NCBI RefSeq assembly: GCF_003937825.1
Contig: NZ_RSFW01000015.1
Location: 62,001-126,000, forward strand
Reading direction: 5' to 3'
From: Mesobacillus subterraneus
Lineage (GTDB): Bacteria > Bacillota > Bacilli > Bacillales > Cytobacillaceae
DNA length: 64,000 nt
A program made the position numbers and the translations under genes. This document shows positions 52,006 to 61,268 of the stretch, piece by piece. The notes beneath the pieces are model-generated. The model did not search any database, was not told the origin of the DNA, and saw only the letters and a program-made list of their open reading frames with translations. The first letter of the stretch is position 1. Each line of letters starts with the position of its first letter.

Positions 52006-52470
52006 ATGATGAACAAAGGTGTGGCAATTGCACTTTCGAGTATAGGCCTGGCTCAGGCTTTAAAGATACCGATTCATTATGCTAAAACAAAAGAATGGAA
52101 GCCGAATTTATTCATCGCGACAGGTGGAATGCCGAGCTCGCACTCTGCGGGTGTCTCGTCTTTGACTACGTATATCGGCCTTACAAGAGGCTTCCAATCG
52201 AACGATTTTGCCCTGTCGCTTGTGTATGGGATGATCGTTATGTATGATGCCCAGGGAATCAGGAGGCAGACGGGAGAACTCACATTGAAGGTGAATGATC
52301 TTGATGAATTGATTGATAAAATCAATGAGGATGATCCGGTTGAATTTGAGGAAAAGTCGCCAGATCCTTTAAAGGAAATGCTTGGCCATCAGCCAAAAGA
52401 GGTGCTTGGCGGAGCCCTTTTAGGCATGGCTATGGGATTTGCTGGTTACTATTTAACAAAAAAACGGTAG
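52006..52470 (+). CDS. Divergent PAP2 family protein (DUF212, YuiD-like)
   Basis: This 154-residue membrane protein has the acid-phosphatase-like motif GGMPSSHSAGVSSLTTYIGL and MIVMYDAQGIRRQTG, with helices at both ends. The family is related to PAP2 lipid phosphatases and may act on polyprenyl or lipid phosphates. GGAGGTGA supports ATG 52006; ATG 52009 is adjacent. The 51852-52005 gap shows nothing else recognisable. Confidence 0.85.
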   Translation: MMNKGVAIALSSIGLAQALKIPIHYAKTKEWKPNLFIATGGMPSSHSAGVSSLTTYIGLTRGFQSNDFALSLVYGMIVMYDAQGIRRQTGELTLKVNDLDELIDKINEDDPVEFEEKSPDPLKEMLGHQPKEVLGGALLGMAMGFAGYYLTKKR

Positions 52471-52536
52471 AAAAAGCTCGAATTATGCGGTAAAATTTTA
52501 CTAGAAGATGGCTTGAAGAGAGGATTGATTCAGTCA

Positions 52537-52806
52537 GTGCGGACAGTAGAAGATTACTTGCTTCATTTGAAGGGCAAAGGATTTCAGTTGGGCGAGGATG
52601 CGATCGGTTTTATCTATTTTGGGCAGCAGTATACCAATTCCACAGATGAAATCACCAATGCAGCAATTGAAATCACTCTTAAAGCCCAAAAAGGCTTTGA
52701 CGGAAGTTTTTTTATCTCGCTGCTTGAAACGTTCGCTTCTAATAAAATTCATTCGCGCAAAGCAGCGTTGCAGTTTGTGAAAAAAATCGAGCTATTGGCC
52801 GTATAA
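52537..52806 (+). CDS. Small helical protein of unknown function (DUF6123-like)
   Basis: This 89-residue frame has TVEDYLLHLKGKGFQLGEDA, GFIYFGQQYTNSTDEI and KGFDGSFFISLLETFASNK. I believe it is a small Bacillaceae-conserved protein but cannot name a function. The start is uncertain: GTG 52537 (with GAGAGGA 12 bases before) fits the conserved part; TTG 52513 is longer. A strong terminator shared with the convergent transporter gene follows. Confidence 0.6.
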   Translation: MRTVEDYLLHLKGKGFQLGEDAIGFIYFGQQYTNSTDEITNAAIEITLKAQKGFDGSFFISLLETFASNKIHSRKAALQFVKKIELLAV

Positions 52807-52807
52807 A

Positions 52808-52856
52808 AAAGGCTGGCTTCAAAGCATTTACGCTTTGAGGTCAGCTTCTTTTTTTT
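52808..52856. terminator. Bidirectional terminator
   Basis: GCTGGCTTCAAAGC / GCTTTGAGGTCAGC long stem with A- and T-runs, between converging genes. Confidence 0.85.
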
Positions 52857-53766
52857 CGAGTTTTTTACGGAACCAGCTTTCAAGTTTCCCTTGCGGCAAC
52901 TCTGCAAAAATCATTCCTGCAAAAATAAGGGCACAGCCGATCAATGCACTGAACGCGAGCCTTTCATCTGCCCAGAAGAAGGCAGTAATGGCGGCAAATA
53001 CCGGTTCCATCGCAAATATCAGAGCAACCCGGGTTGGAGTGGTATGTTTCTGGAAATTCGTCTGGATGAAGAATGCCAGGGCCGTTGCCAAAATCGACGT
53101 CACCAATAGGGCGATGATGACATTAGCGGAAAAAATGACTTCAGGGTTGAAGGCCCTTTTCCAGTCCTCGAATATGACGGAAGACAGTCCCGACAAAACG
53201 GCTACTGTGGCAATTTGCACAGTGGTCAATAGCAGAGTGGGATAACTGCTGCTGTACTTTCCTGTAAAGACAATATGAAGCGCGAAACCTGCTGCACAGA
53301 TCAAAACAAATGCATCTCCTATATTTAAGCTGGAAACATCCGACATGGTCAAAAGGTAAAGTCCTGCCGTAGCAGCAGAAACCCCTATTATGGAACTGAT
53401 TCCGGGTTTTTGTTTTAGGATTCCGATCATCAACAAGGGGACAAGGATTACGCTGAGTCCTGTAATGAAGCCAGCCTTGGATGAGGTAGTATACACCAGG
53501 CCAAGGGTCTGGAATGCGTACCCGATAAACAGCCAAAAACCGAGCATCAAACCGGATAACAGCAGCTTTTTGTCCAGTTTTTTAAACTGGTCCTTTTCAA
53601 GTACAACAAGCCATATCCCCAGAAGTATAGCAGCCATGGTGAACCGGACTGTATTGAATGAAAAAGGCTCCAGGAACGAGACTGCATTTTGTACAAGAAC
53701 AAAAGTGGCGCCCCAAATGAGCGCAACGAACAATAAGCTGAAATCGGCAAATGTAGTGGATCTCAT
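52828..53766 (-). CDS. EamA/DMT family transporter
   Basis: This 312-residue protein has ten helices in two EamA repeats (LLFVALIWGATFVLVQNAVS, FVLICAAGFALHIVFTGKYS, ATALAFFIQTNFQKHTTPTR) and a charged C-terminal tail. The substrate is unknown. Its ATG overlaps the stop of the upstream RNase H-like gene (TAATG), so translation is coupled, although a functional link is not obvious. It is only distantly similar to the EamA protein at 39133-40038. Confidence 0.87.
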   Translation of the reverse strand: MRSTTFADFSLLFVALIWGATFVLVQNAVSFLEPFSFNTVRFTMAAILLGIWLVVLEKDQFKKLDKKLLLSGLMLGFWLFIGYAFQTLGLVYTTSSKAGFITGLSVILVPLLMIGILKQKPGISSIIGVSAATAGLYLLTMSDVSSLNIGDAFVLICAAGFALHIVFTGKYSSSYPTLLLTTVQIATVAVLSGLSSVIFEDWKRAFNPEVIFSANVIIALLVTSILATALAFFIQTNFQKHTTPTRVALIFAMEPVFAAITAFFWADERLAFSALIGCALIFAGMIFAELPQGKLESWFRKKLEKKEADLKA

Positions 53767-54173
53767 TAATTTTCTGTTCCTTTCATGGTGTTTTCCCTGA
53801 CTGCTCTCCTGGATAATTCATCAGCGGTTTTATTCTCGCTAGATGGAATCCATTTCATGAAAAATAAATCGAATTGGCTGGATAGCTTCAATGCTTTTTC
53901 CAACAATGGAGCATACAGTTTGTTTTTGACAAATTCCTTTTCGACAGCAGCATTGACCAGCTGGGAATCTGTCCTGAACGATACGATGGTAAAACCTTTT
54001 TCCAGGCAGATTTCCAAAGCTTTTATAAAGGCATGATATTCAGCTTCATGGTTAGACATGACTCCAAGAGGAATAGAATACCTGAAAACCTCACCTTCCC
54101 CTTTGATGAAAATTCCCGCACCGCTTGGTCCTGGGTTGCCGGCACTGGCACCATCGATGTATACCTCGATCAA
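53766..54173 (-). CDS. RNase HI-like protein (YpdQ type)
   Basis: This 135-residue domain has RNase H acidic positions in YIDGASAGNPGPSGAGIF, NHEAEYHAFIKAL, FRTDSQLVNAAV and NKTADELSRRAV, so all four carboxylates appear present. Short Firmicute proteins of this type (YpdQ, YpeP) are RNase HI relatives whose nuclease activity is debated. It is coupled to the downstream EamA gene. Confidence 0.82.
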   Translation of the reverse strand: MIEVYIDGASAGNPGPSGAGIFIKGEGEVFRYSIPLGVMSNHEAEYHAFIKALEICLEKGFTIVSFRTDSQLVNAAVEKEFVKNKLYAPLLEKALKLSSQFDLFFMKWIPSSENKTADELSRRAVRENTMKGTEN

Positions 54174-54387
54174 AAAAGATCACTCCCGATTGTTTATACA
54201 GATAATAGATAGTGTATCATAATAGCGCCCTTTATTTATAAAAAACGGTCCTAAAAAAACATGAAGAAATTTTTTTTATAAGCCAGTCTGCATGCATCGT
54301 TTTCATTGTAACGAGCATAAAAAATGGGTAAGATAACAAAAACAACAGTCTGTTAAGAATCGTGAAAAGAAGGCGGGGGATGATGAC

Positions 54388-55044
54388 ATGAAATATAAAT
54401 TAGAATGGGAATTCAAGGCAAAGGGTTTGGATTCGATCCTTTTCAGTTCAGATTTTCTTGACGGAGAGCATGCCCTCCATGCTGCGGATGAATTGGAGAA
54501 AACAGGACGGTCAGGGGAAATTTCATTCATTGATGAAATCGGAACATCGTGGAGCATGAAGGAAATGCGCAAGCTCCTTGCTGAGGTTGAAGAGGAGCCG
54601 CATGACTTGACGGTCTATTTTGACGGAGGCTTTGACAGCCACCATGTCAAGGCAGGATTGGGTGCGATCATTTACTTCAAGCAGGGGAAGAAAAAATACA
54701 GGCTGCGTGCGAACGAAGTTTTTGATGAGCTTGAAAACAACAATGAAGCGGAATATGCAGCATTGTACTTTGCTTTGACCATTCTCGAGGAAATGGGAGT
54801 CAAGAATATGACCTGTGAAATTAAAGGGGATTCCCAGGTCGTTTTAAAACAGTTGGAAGGAGAATGGCCATGCTATGAGGAAACTCTCAATCGCTGGCTT
54901 GACCGAATTGAAAATAAAATCAAGGAGCTCGGTTTACATCCAAGGTACAATGCCGTGGGACGGAAAGAAAACAAAGAAGCAGATAAACTGGCCACCCAGG
55001 CACTTGAAGGCAAGATGATCCATAGCAAGATGCAGATCTTATAA
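54388..55044 (+). CDS. RNase HI-like protein with N-terminal extension (YpeP type)
   Basis: This 218-residue protein has a 70-residue N-terminal domain (KYKLEWEFKAKGLDSILFSS) and an RNase H domain with VYFDGGFDSHHVKAGLGAII, NNNEAEYAALYFAL, IKGDSQVVLKQLEG and KENKEADKLATQAL. The catalytic D-E-D-D pattern is intact. It is divergent from the first RNase H-like gene. GGGGGATGATG precedes the ATG. A zinc-finger gene follows 20 bp later. Confidence 0.83.
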   Translation: MKYKLEWEFKAKGLDSILFSSDFLDGEHALHAADELEKTGRSGEISFIDEIGTSWSMKEMRKLLAEVEEEPHDLTVYFDGGFDSHHVKAGLGAIIYFKQGKKKYRLRANEVFDELENNNEAEYAALYFALTILEEMGVKNMTCEIKGDSQVVLKQLEGEWPCYEETLNRWLDRIENKIKELGLHPRYNAVGRKENKEADKLATQALEGKMIHSKMQIL

Positions 55045-55064
55045 CAACGGAAGGCGGGAAGAGA

Positions 55065-55241
55065 TTGACACGTAAGCAAATCCTTGCTGAGGTGGAAACA
55101 TTGCTCAGCACTTATTGCAATGGCTGCTTCCTGAAGAAGCACCATCAGCAGGAAAATGGAAAAAGGTATGCACATCGATTCTGCATCACAGAATGCACGG
55201 TCGGAAATCAAATCAAAGCGTGCGGCAACAGACTGAAATAA
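55065..55241 (+). CDS. Small zinc-finger protein (DUF2602/YpeQ-like)
   Basis: This 58-residue protein starts at TTG 55065 behind GGCGGGAAGAG and contains TYCNGCFLKKHH, RFCITECTVGNQIKACG. The five cysteines, CxxC plus CxxxC, fit a zinc finger of the YpeQ type, found beside ypeP in B. subtilis. Function unknown. It is likely co-transcribed with the RNase H-like gene. The 55242-55360 gap shows nothing recognisable. Confidence 0.75.
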   Translation: MTRKQILAEVETLLSTYCNGCFLKKHHQQENGKRYAHRFCITECTVGNQIKACGNRLK

Positions 55242-55360
55242 TTTTCGATACGCTTTTTCGTAAACTGCACTGCTGCTTTCTTTATCAATCTTTTGGAAGG
55301 AACAGCAAGAAAAGATATCTTAATCCCTGAAAACAGCCATCAGTAAAATAATTTCAATCA

Positions 55361-55387
55361 AAAAAGGCTGGCGCCTGCGCCAGCCTT
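55361..55387. terminator. Terminator of cspD
   Basis: AAGGCTGGCGC / GCGCCAGCCTT perfect stem, with a T-run on the minus strand after it. Confidence 0.9.
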
Positions 55388-55401
55388 CAACTTTTTTTTA
55401 A

Positions 55402-55602
55402 TTATAGTTTTACAACGTTTGCAGCTTGTGGTCCACGGTTTCCTTCAACGATTTCGAAAGAAACTTCCTGGCCTTCCTCTAGTGACTTATAGCCATCTCC
55501 CTGGATTGCTGAGAAGTGTACGAATACATCGTCTCCGCCTTCTACTTCGATGAAACCGAAACCTTTTTCATTGTTGAACCATTTTACTTTACCGTTTTGC
55601 AT
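55402..55602 (-). CDS. cspD: Cold-shock protein CspD
   Basis: This 66-residue OB-fold RNA chaperone has RNP1 KGFGFIEV and RNP2 VFVHF and matches B. subtilis CspD almost exactly ([32 protein letters not shown]). GGAGGAAAG precedes ATG 55602. The 55603-55921 gap holds an AT-rich region and probably a long cspD leader, common for cold-shock genes, but no clean promoter pair is visible. Confidence 0.96.
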   Translation of the reverse strand: MQNGKVKWFNNEKGFGFIEVEGGDDVFVHFSAIQGDGYKSLEEGQEVSFEIVEGNRGPQAANVVKL

Positions 55603-55921
55603 GTTAAACTTTCCTCCCATGTCTTTCGCGGCACAATGTATGTGCCAAAGTTGAATATTATCATCTAACGGATACACCTGCAATTTTTGACAAGGCAAAT
55701 ATAATCTATTAAATGATGTCTTAAATATACAATACAGGTCCTGAGTCAGTCAAGAAATGTAAGCGCATAACTAGTAAATAATCTAAAAATTTAATTAATT
55801 ATAAATAAAATGAAATTTACGTCCCTACAGTTCCTATTTTGGTAAAAATTTGTTATTATTTGCTTAATCAATTAGAGAATTTTTTTATTAAACTATCATT
55901 AAAAACAAGAGGAGGGTACGA

Positions 55922-56908
55922 ATGAAGAAGACCACTCCATCCACGTTAACGTCCTTGTCTGATTTCGAAATTGAATCTTTGCTTGATTCAATCAGGAATG
56001 GGAATGCCATACAGGACCACACTTCACAGACTGCCGTTACCAGCAAGATCGAGGTTGTTGCAAAGAAGATTGATGAAGCTTCAAGGCAAATGGAAGAGAT
56101 TTTTGATGTAGTTGCAAAGACAGGAGTTGTACCTGTTGAAGAAATAAAAAACGATATAATGCCAGCAATCCGCCAGGCAGCGGAAATTCCTCACATCTAT
56201 CATTTATTTTATGAACTGAAAGCAAAAGACGAATATACATACAGGCATACTGTCTGTGTTGGCATCATCTCAACCTTGATTGGAAAGTGGCTGGGATTAA
56301 GCCAGGGAGAATTAACGGATTTATCCCTTGGCGCGACCCTTCATGACATAGGAAAAGCGAGAGTTCCCGCGGAGATTCTTAACAAGCCCGGAAGACTGAC
56401 AAATGAAGAATACCAGGAGATGAAACGACATACTGTTTATGGTTACAGGCTGTTGCTGGATATCCCCGAGGTCAGCGAAAGGGTAGCGTTGATTGCCCTT
56501 CAGCATCATGAACGGGAAGATGGGGCTGGCTACCCGTTGAGTCTGCAAAGTGAAAAAATAGACAAGCTAGCCAAGATTGTTGCAATCGCAGATGTGTATC
56601 ACGCGATGTCGTCATCCAGGGTATATCATCAGGCAGAGCCGTTCCACATTGTGATTTCCCAGATGCAAAATGATGTCTTTGGGAAATTCGATCCTTCTAT
56701 CATGGTCGTCTTCCTGTACAGGATCATGGACAGTCTGGTTGGCAGGCGTGTTCTCCTCAGCAATGGGGAGGAAGGGACAATCCTTATGGTCGATCCATAT
56801 GAGCCATTAAGAGCATTGATTAAAGCTGGGGATTCATTGATTGATTTAAGGCTGAATCGTGGCCTGAGGATTTCCAGGGTATTAAATGATTCCATTGTCG
56901 GGGTATAA
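55922..56908 (+). CDS. HD-GYP domain phosphohydrolase
   Basis: This 328-residue protein has a helical N-terminal region (1-100) and an HD-GYP domain with YRHTVCVGIISTLIGKWLG, the HD pair in LHDIGKARVP, and HHEREDGAGYPLSL. All HD-GYP metal ligands appear present. The C-terminal NGEEGTILMVDPYEPLRALI part is a small extra domain. The family hydrolyses cyclic di-GMP or related nucleotides; no signal-input domain is recognised. AGGAGGG precedes the ATG. Confidence 0.87.
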   Translation: MKKTTPSTLTSLSDFEIESLLDSIRNGNAIQDHTSQTAVTSKIEVVAKKIDEASRQMEEIFDVVAKTGVVPVEEIKNDIMPAIRQAAEIPHIYHLFYELKAKDEYTYRHTVCVGIISTLIGKWLGLSQGELTDLSLGATLHDIGKARVPAEILNKPGRLTNEEYQEMKRHTVYGYRLLLDIPEVSERVALIALQHHEREDGAGYPLSLQSEKIDKLAKIVAIADVYHAMSSSRVYHQAEPFHIVISQMQNDVFGKFDPSIMVVFLYRIMDSLVGRRVLLSNGEEGTILMVDPYEPLRALIKAGDSLIDLRLNRGLRISRVLNDSIVGV

Positions 56909-56967
56909 TCCTCGGCCACCCTTCATATCTTTTAGTAGTCAATTATGATGAAGTGAAGGGTGAGGGC

Positions 56968-57258
56968 ATGTACCGTTTTTCGATAGGTGATGAGAATTGG
57001 ATTATTATTTTCTCTTCGCATCTTTCCCTCGAGCAAAATGAAAAGGAGGAAATCATTCGTTCCATCGCCATCATGGGCCCGCAATGGGCTGCTTTCAGCC
57101 ATGGAGAATCTTTTGTGATCTTTCAGAAGCTGGTTGGTGCTATTGTGGTACGGATTGAGAAGATTCCTTCATTGATACTGACTGTTTCGGCAGCCGTATC
57201 CAGGGATCGATGGTACATCAATGAAAACAATAAAGTTGAACCATATGAGAATAAATAG
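56968..57258 (+). CDS. Conserved small protein of unknown function
   Basis: This 96-residue protein contains MYRFSIGDENWIIIFSSHLS and GPQWAAFSHGESFVIFQKLV, with no motif I can name. AAGGGTGAGGG lies before ATG 56968. It follows the HD-GYP gene by 59 bp and has its own terminator. The following gap to topB (57298-57515) shows nothing recognisable. Confidence 0.55.
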   Translation: MYRFSIGDENWIIIFSSHLSLEQNEKEEIIRSIAIMGPQWAAFSHGESFVIFQKLVGAIVVRIEKIPSLILTVSAAVSRDRWYINENNKVEPYENK

Positions 57259-57263
57259 TGAAG

Positions 57264-57297
57264 GGCAGCTGAGTGATCAGCTGCCTGTTTAATTTTT
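57264..57297 (+). terminator. Terminator after the 96-residue gene
   Basis: GGCAGCTGA / TCAGCTGCC perfect stem followed by a T-rich tail. Confidence 0.85.
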
Positions 57298-57515
57298 GGT
57301 TTCCGCCAATTTGAATCATGAAGAGTACTCCTGAACGGATTCTGAGAATCTCTGAACCTTTTTGGTTTCCGGATACAAAGGATATCGCTGCAGCGATGCT
57401 TTGTCAGCATGTAGGGCGCGGCGATAAAAGTCCTTTACGCGTTTAATGAAAAAAAGATAAAATAGAGTTCTAGATTCAAAAAAGCAGGCACATAACAGTT
57501 CCACAGGAGGAAAAT

Positions 57516-59693
57516 ATGAAATTGATTGTTGCGGAAAAGCCTGACCAGGGCAGAACGCTGGCCTCCGTCTTCAAAACAAAAAAACGGGAAGGATTCATTG
57601 AAATCCTGCCAAATGAAATTTTTCCAAAAGGTGCCTTTGTATCCTGGGCGATCGGACATTTGACAGAATTGTCGGCACCTGAGAAATACAATACTTCCTG
57701 GAAAAGATGGTCACTGGGTACTTTGCCGATCATTCCTGAGCAGTTTCAGTATGAAGTAGTAAAATCGAAAGCGAAACAATTCAATATTATAAAAAAACTG
57801 GCTTCTGACCCACAGGTATCTGAAGTCATCCACGCAGGCGATGCCGGGCGCGAAGGGGAGCTGATCATCAGGAATATCCTTCGCCTGGCAGGATGTACAA
57901 AGCCAATGAAAAGGCTTTGGATTTCCTCCCTGACACCTAAGGCAATTAAAGAAGGATTTCAGAAGCTTTTGAGTGAAGCAGAAACAAAGAATTTGTATTA
58001 TGAAGCATACACACGGGCCTGTGCAGACTGGGTTGTCGGCATGAATGCATCAAGGCTGTATACGCTCCTGCTCCAGAACAAAGGCTATTCAGATGTATTC
58101 TCAGTTGGCAGGGTGCAAACGCCCACTCTTGCTTTGATTGTAAAAAGAGAACTTGAAATTGAAAACTTCGTGTCCGAACCTTTCTGGGAAGTGAATGCGA
58201 AGTTTAATATCAATGGCAAGAAATATAGCGGCAAGTGGGAGAAAAACGGTGATTCACGCATCTCTTCAAAGGAGATGGCAGAAAAAATCGCCGGTTTTTG
58301 CGATGGAAAAGCGGCCGAAGCCTCAGAAGTGATTTCCGAGAAGAAAGAATTCCTTCCGCCGCTGTTATATAATCTGTCGGCGATCCAGGCAGAAGCCAAC
58401 CGGCGTTTCAAGATGTCGCCCAAAAAGACATTGGACATCCTGCAGGGGCTTTACCAGCGGGGAATCGTCTCCTACCCTCGATCCGATTCAAGGTATGTGA
58501 CACCAGGGGAGGCAGAAGGCTTTCCAGCCATTCTTAGCAAATTGCAGGCTATTCCGGAATATCAGCCGCTTTTTCCACTGCCAATTTCGTCGATTAAAAA
58601 TAATAAGCGCTACGTGAATGAAAAAAAGGTCACAGACCACTATGCCATCATCCCGACAGAACAAGTCCCTAATATTAGCAGGCTCTCGGGAGATGAGCTA
58701 AAACTGTATGACCTGCTGGCAAGAACTTTGATTACAGCTCATTATGGTCCTTATAAGGCAGAATATACGACCATCAAAACGGTCGTTGAAGACAGGGCGG
58801 AGTTTATTTCAAAAGGGAAAGTCCAGTTAGATGAAGGCTGGAAAAAAGTCCTTCCTCAAAAGGAATCGGACAAGGAACCTGAACTGCCGGCTGTCGAGCA
58901 GGGAGAAACAGGAACTGTGATGAAAACGGAAGTGAAAGAAAGCAAAACACAGCCGCCCAAAAGGCTGACTGAAGGACAGTTAATCACCCTGATGAAAACA
59001 GCCGGCAAGCATATTGAGGATAAGGAACTTGAAAAAGTATTGATGAAGGCTGAAGGGCTTGGCACAGAAGCTACCAGGGCAGGGATCATTACGATGCTGA
59101 AGGACCGTGCTTATATTGACGTCCGCAAAAACCTTGTGTATGCCACAGCGAAAGCGAAAATACTTGTGGCTGCCGTAGGAGGACAAGTTCTTGCATCCCC
59201 TGAAATGACCGCCAAATGGGAGCAAAGGCTTCATCAAATCGGTGAGGGAGCAGCCTCTCCGAGACAATTCATTGAGCAGACTTCAAAAATGATCAGGCAT
59301 CTTGTGGCTGAAACGACTGAGGGTTCATCGAGCTGGGTATTTTCGGACGAATTGACAAGTGCCTTTATTCCTGGGAAGAAGAGCGGGCGATCCAAGCGGG
59401 CCGCCAATCTAGGGAATTGCAAAAAATGTAACGGAATGGTAGTGGACAAAGGTACCTTTTATGGATGTTCAAACTATCAAAAAACGAAATGCAATTTTAC
59501 TCTCTCGAAACAGATCCTTGGGAAAACTCTTACGCAAAAACATATTAAAAAGTTATTGGCGGATGGCAGCACAGACATGATTGAAGGCTTCCAGGGGAAA
59601 GAGAGGCCTTTTGATGCCAAGCTTTATTGGGACGGGGAGGAAAACAGGCTGAAGTTCAACCTGGCCAATGATCCTGTCAAGCAGGAAGGATAA
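57516..59693 (+). CDS. topB: DNA topoisomerase III
   Basis: This 725-residue type IA topoisomerase starts with the TOPRIM domain (LIVAEKPDQGRTLASVF; DAGREGELIIRNILRLAG) and has the catalytic tyrosine near residue 320 in GIVSYPRSDSRYVTP; many relatives read YPRTDS. The C-terminus has a zinc-ribbon-like CKKCNGMVVDKGTFYGCSNY and TKCNF. It decatenates and resolves recombination intermediates. AGGAGG precedes the ATG. Confidence 0.95.
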   Translation: MKLIVAEKPDQGRTLASVFKTKKREGFIEILPNEIFPKGAFVSWAIGHLTELSAPEKYNTSWKRWSLGTLPIIPEQFQYEVVKSKAKQFNIIKKLASDPQVSEVIHAGDAGREGELIIRNILRLAGCTKPMKRLWISSLTPKAIKEGFQKLLSEAETKNLYYEAYTRACADWVVGMNASRLYTLLLQNKGYSDVFSVGRVQTPTLALIVKRELEIENFVSEPFWEVNAKFNINGKKYSGKWEKNGDSRISSKEMAEKIAGFCDGKAAEASEVISEKKEFLPPLLYNLSAIQAEANRRFKMSPKKTLDILQGLYQRGIVSYPRSDSRYVTPGEAEGFPAILSKLQAIPEYQPLFPLPISSIKNNKRYVNEKKVTDHYAIIPTEQVPNISRLSGDELKLYDLLARTLITAHYGPYKAEYTTIKTVVEDRAEFISKGKVQLDEGWKKVLPQKESDKEPELPAVEQGETGTVMKTEVKESKTQPPKRLTEGQLITLMKTAGKHIEDKELEKVLMKAEGLGTEATRAGIITMLKDRAYIDVRKNLVYATAKAKILVAAVGGQVLASPEMTAKWEQRLHQIGEGAASPRQFIEQTSKMIRHLVAETTEGSSSWVFSDELTSAFIPGKKSGRSKRAANLGNCKKCNGMVVDKGTFYGCSNYQKTKCNFTLSKQILGKTLTQKHIKKLLADGSTDMIEGFQGKERPFDAKLYWDGEENRLKFNLANDPVKQEG

Positions 59694-59697
59694 CGCC

Positions 59698-59726
59698 TTG
59701 TCACCCCAGATGTTCTATAGTACACT
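59698..59726 (+). promoter_or_regulatory. Probable promoter of mntR
   Basis: TTGTCA, 17 bases, TACACT, 38 bp before the mntR start codon. Confidence 0.5.
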
Positions 59727-59763
59727 TTAATATGGTTATTGTTTAAGCATTGGAGGTCATGGG

Positions 59764-60186
59764 ATGCCAACACCTAGTATGGAAGATTATATTGAACAGA
59801 TATTCATTTTGATAGAACAGAAAGGCTATGCCCGGGTCGTGGATATTGCCGAGGCATTGTCAGTCCATCCCTCCTCTGTTACAAAAATGGTACAGAAGCT
59901 TGATAAAGATCAATTCCTCGTATACGAAAAATACAGGGGCCTCGTCTTGACACCCAAGGGGATAAAAACAGGAAAAAGACTAGTTTATCGCCATGAGTTG
60001 CTTGAACAATTGTTAAAAGTGATCGGCGTAAAAGAAGAAAACATTTATAATGATGTCGAAGGAATCGAACATCATCTAAGCTGGGACGCTATCGACAGGA
60101 TCGGTGACCTTGTCCAATACTTTGAGGAAGACGAATCCAGGATTGAAGCCCTAAGAGCCATACAGGCTCAAAACGATGAGCAATGA
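59764..60186 (+). CDS. mntR: Manganese-responsive repressor MntR
   Basis: This 140-residue DtxR-family repressor has a winged helix ([20 protein letters not shown]) and dimer domain. All metal ligands of the B. subtilis protein are conserved at the same positions: Asp8, Glu11, His77, Glu99, Glu102 and His103. With Mn bound it represses Mn uptake genes. GGAGGTC lies 6 bases before ATG. A strong terminator follows. Confidence 0.96.
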   Translation: MPTPSMEDYIEQIFILIEQKGYARVVDIAEALSVHPSSVTKMVQKLDKDQFLVYEKYRGLVLTPKGIKTGKRLVYRHELLEQLLKVIGVKEENIYNDVEGIEHHLSWDAIDRIGDLVQYFEEDESRIEALRAIQAQNDEQ

Positions 60187-60189
60187 CAG

Positions 60190-60223
60190 AAAACACCTGA
60201 TATAGTTTCAGGTGTTTTTTTTT
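60190..60223. terminator. Terminator of mntR
   Basis: AAACACCTGA / TCAGGTGTTT stem followed by a run of T. Confidence 0.88.
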
Positions 60224-60225
60224 GT

Positions 60226-60444
60226 TCAATATATATCAGGGTAATGCCCAAAACCAGCACCGTCTTCAGAAGATAAAGTAGTTGAACCATCATCAGATTC
60301 ATCGATATTGACGCCTGTTATCATTCCTGTAGAAGCTTCCATCATTGCTTTTCGATAGGAAATGATCCTTCCGCTCGATGTCTGGAAACTGATGATCTCC
60401 CCGGCGTGGTTTTTGTGGATTGCAATCAAATGTTCCTGTTCCAT
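60226..60444 (-). CDS. DUF3892-like small protein
   Basis: This 72-residue acidic protein has IAIHKNHAGEIISFQTSSGR and MITGVNIDESDDGSTTLSS, the DUF3892 pattern. The function is unknown. AAAGGAGAG lies before the ATG. It converges on mntR and is divergent from the methyltransferase gene. Confidence 0.72.
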   Translation of the reverse strand: MEQEHLIAIHKNHAGEIISFQTSSGRIISYRKAMMEASTGMITGVNIDESDDGSTTLSSEDGAGFGHYPDIY

Positions 60445-60566
60445 ATAAACTCTCCTTTCCTTTCATCCTCCTATTCTTGCACTTCGTTCAGAAAAATAAA
60501 CTTAAAAGGAATTAGCATTTTTTTATCGAAGTTATTCACAAGGAAAAAAATCTGGCAGGTGATGGT

Positions 60567-61268
60567 ATGGGTAATTTTAATTGGGTAGCGGAATCCGAAA
60601 AACAATGGGATAGGATGGCAGCTTCCTGGAACTCTAGAAGCAAAGAAATGTGGGAAACAGGAAGCCGCAAGGATATCGTCCCATTTATGAGAGGATTTGT
60701 TTCTCCCGGCTCAAGTGTGTGCGATTTGGGGTGTGGGGATGGAAGCGGTTCAGTAAAGCTGGCGGAAGCAGGATATTCAGTGACAGGTGTTGATGTATCC
60801 GAGGAAATGTTGGGAAAAGCCAGACTGAAACTTGCCAACAATGGAAGGGCTTTATTTATAAAAGCGGACTTATCCGATTCTGGAATAGCTGACAATGAAT
60901 TTGATGCTGTCATGGCGATTAATTCTCTTGAATGGACGAGCAGCCCTATGGAGTCCTTAAAGGAAATGGCCCGGATTTTAAAGTCTGGCGGCCACGCATG
61001 TATCGGCATTCTGGGTCCCACTGCTGGTCCCCGGAAGAACAGCTTCAGAAGATTGTATGGGGAAGAGGTCATCTGCAGCACGATCATGCCATGGGAACTT
61101 GAACGGCTGGCTCTGGAAAACGGATGGAGAAAAGCTGGGGAGTTCGGTGTGTTCAAAAAGGCGGCAGACCAGCTTTCCCTCGGATCGCTTCCAACAGAGC
61201 TCCAGCAATCACTTTCATTTATGTGGGTCTTTATGTTCCAGGTTCAAAAAGAAGGAGGAGAAGAATGA
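60567..61268 (+). CDS. Class I SAM-dependent methyltransferase
   Basis: This 233-residue enzyme has SAM motif [20 protein letters not shown] near residue 51, [13 protein letters not shown], and the motif IV-like [16 protein letters not shown]. The substrate is unknown. Its stop overlaps the next start (ATGATGA), so the AIM24-family gene is translationally coupled. Confidence 0.82.
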   Translation: MGNFNWVAESEKQWDRMAASWNSRSKEMWETGSRKDIVPFMRGFVSPGSSVCDLGCGDGSGSVKLAEAGYSVTGVDVSEEMLGKARLKLANNGRALFIKADLSDSGIADNEFDAVMAINSLEWTSSPMESLKEMARILKSGGHACIGILGPTAGPRKNSFRRLYGEEVICSTIMPWELERLALENGWRKAGEFGVFKKAADQLSLGSLPTELQQSLSFMWVFMFQVQKEGGEE

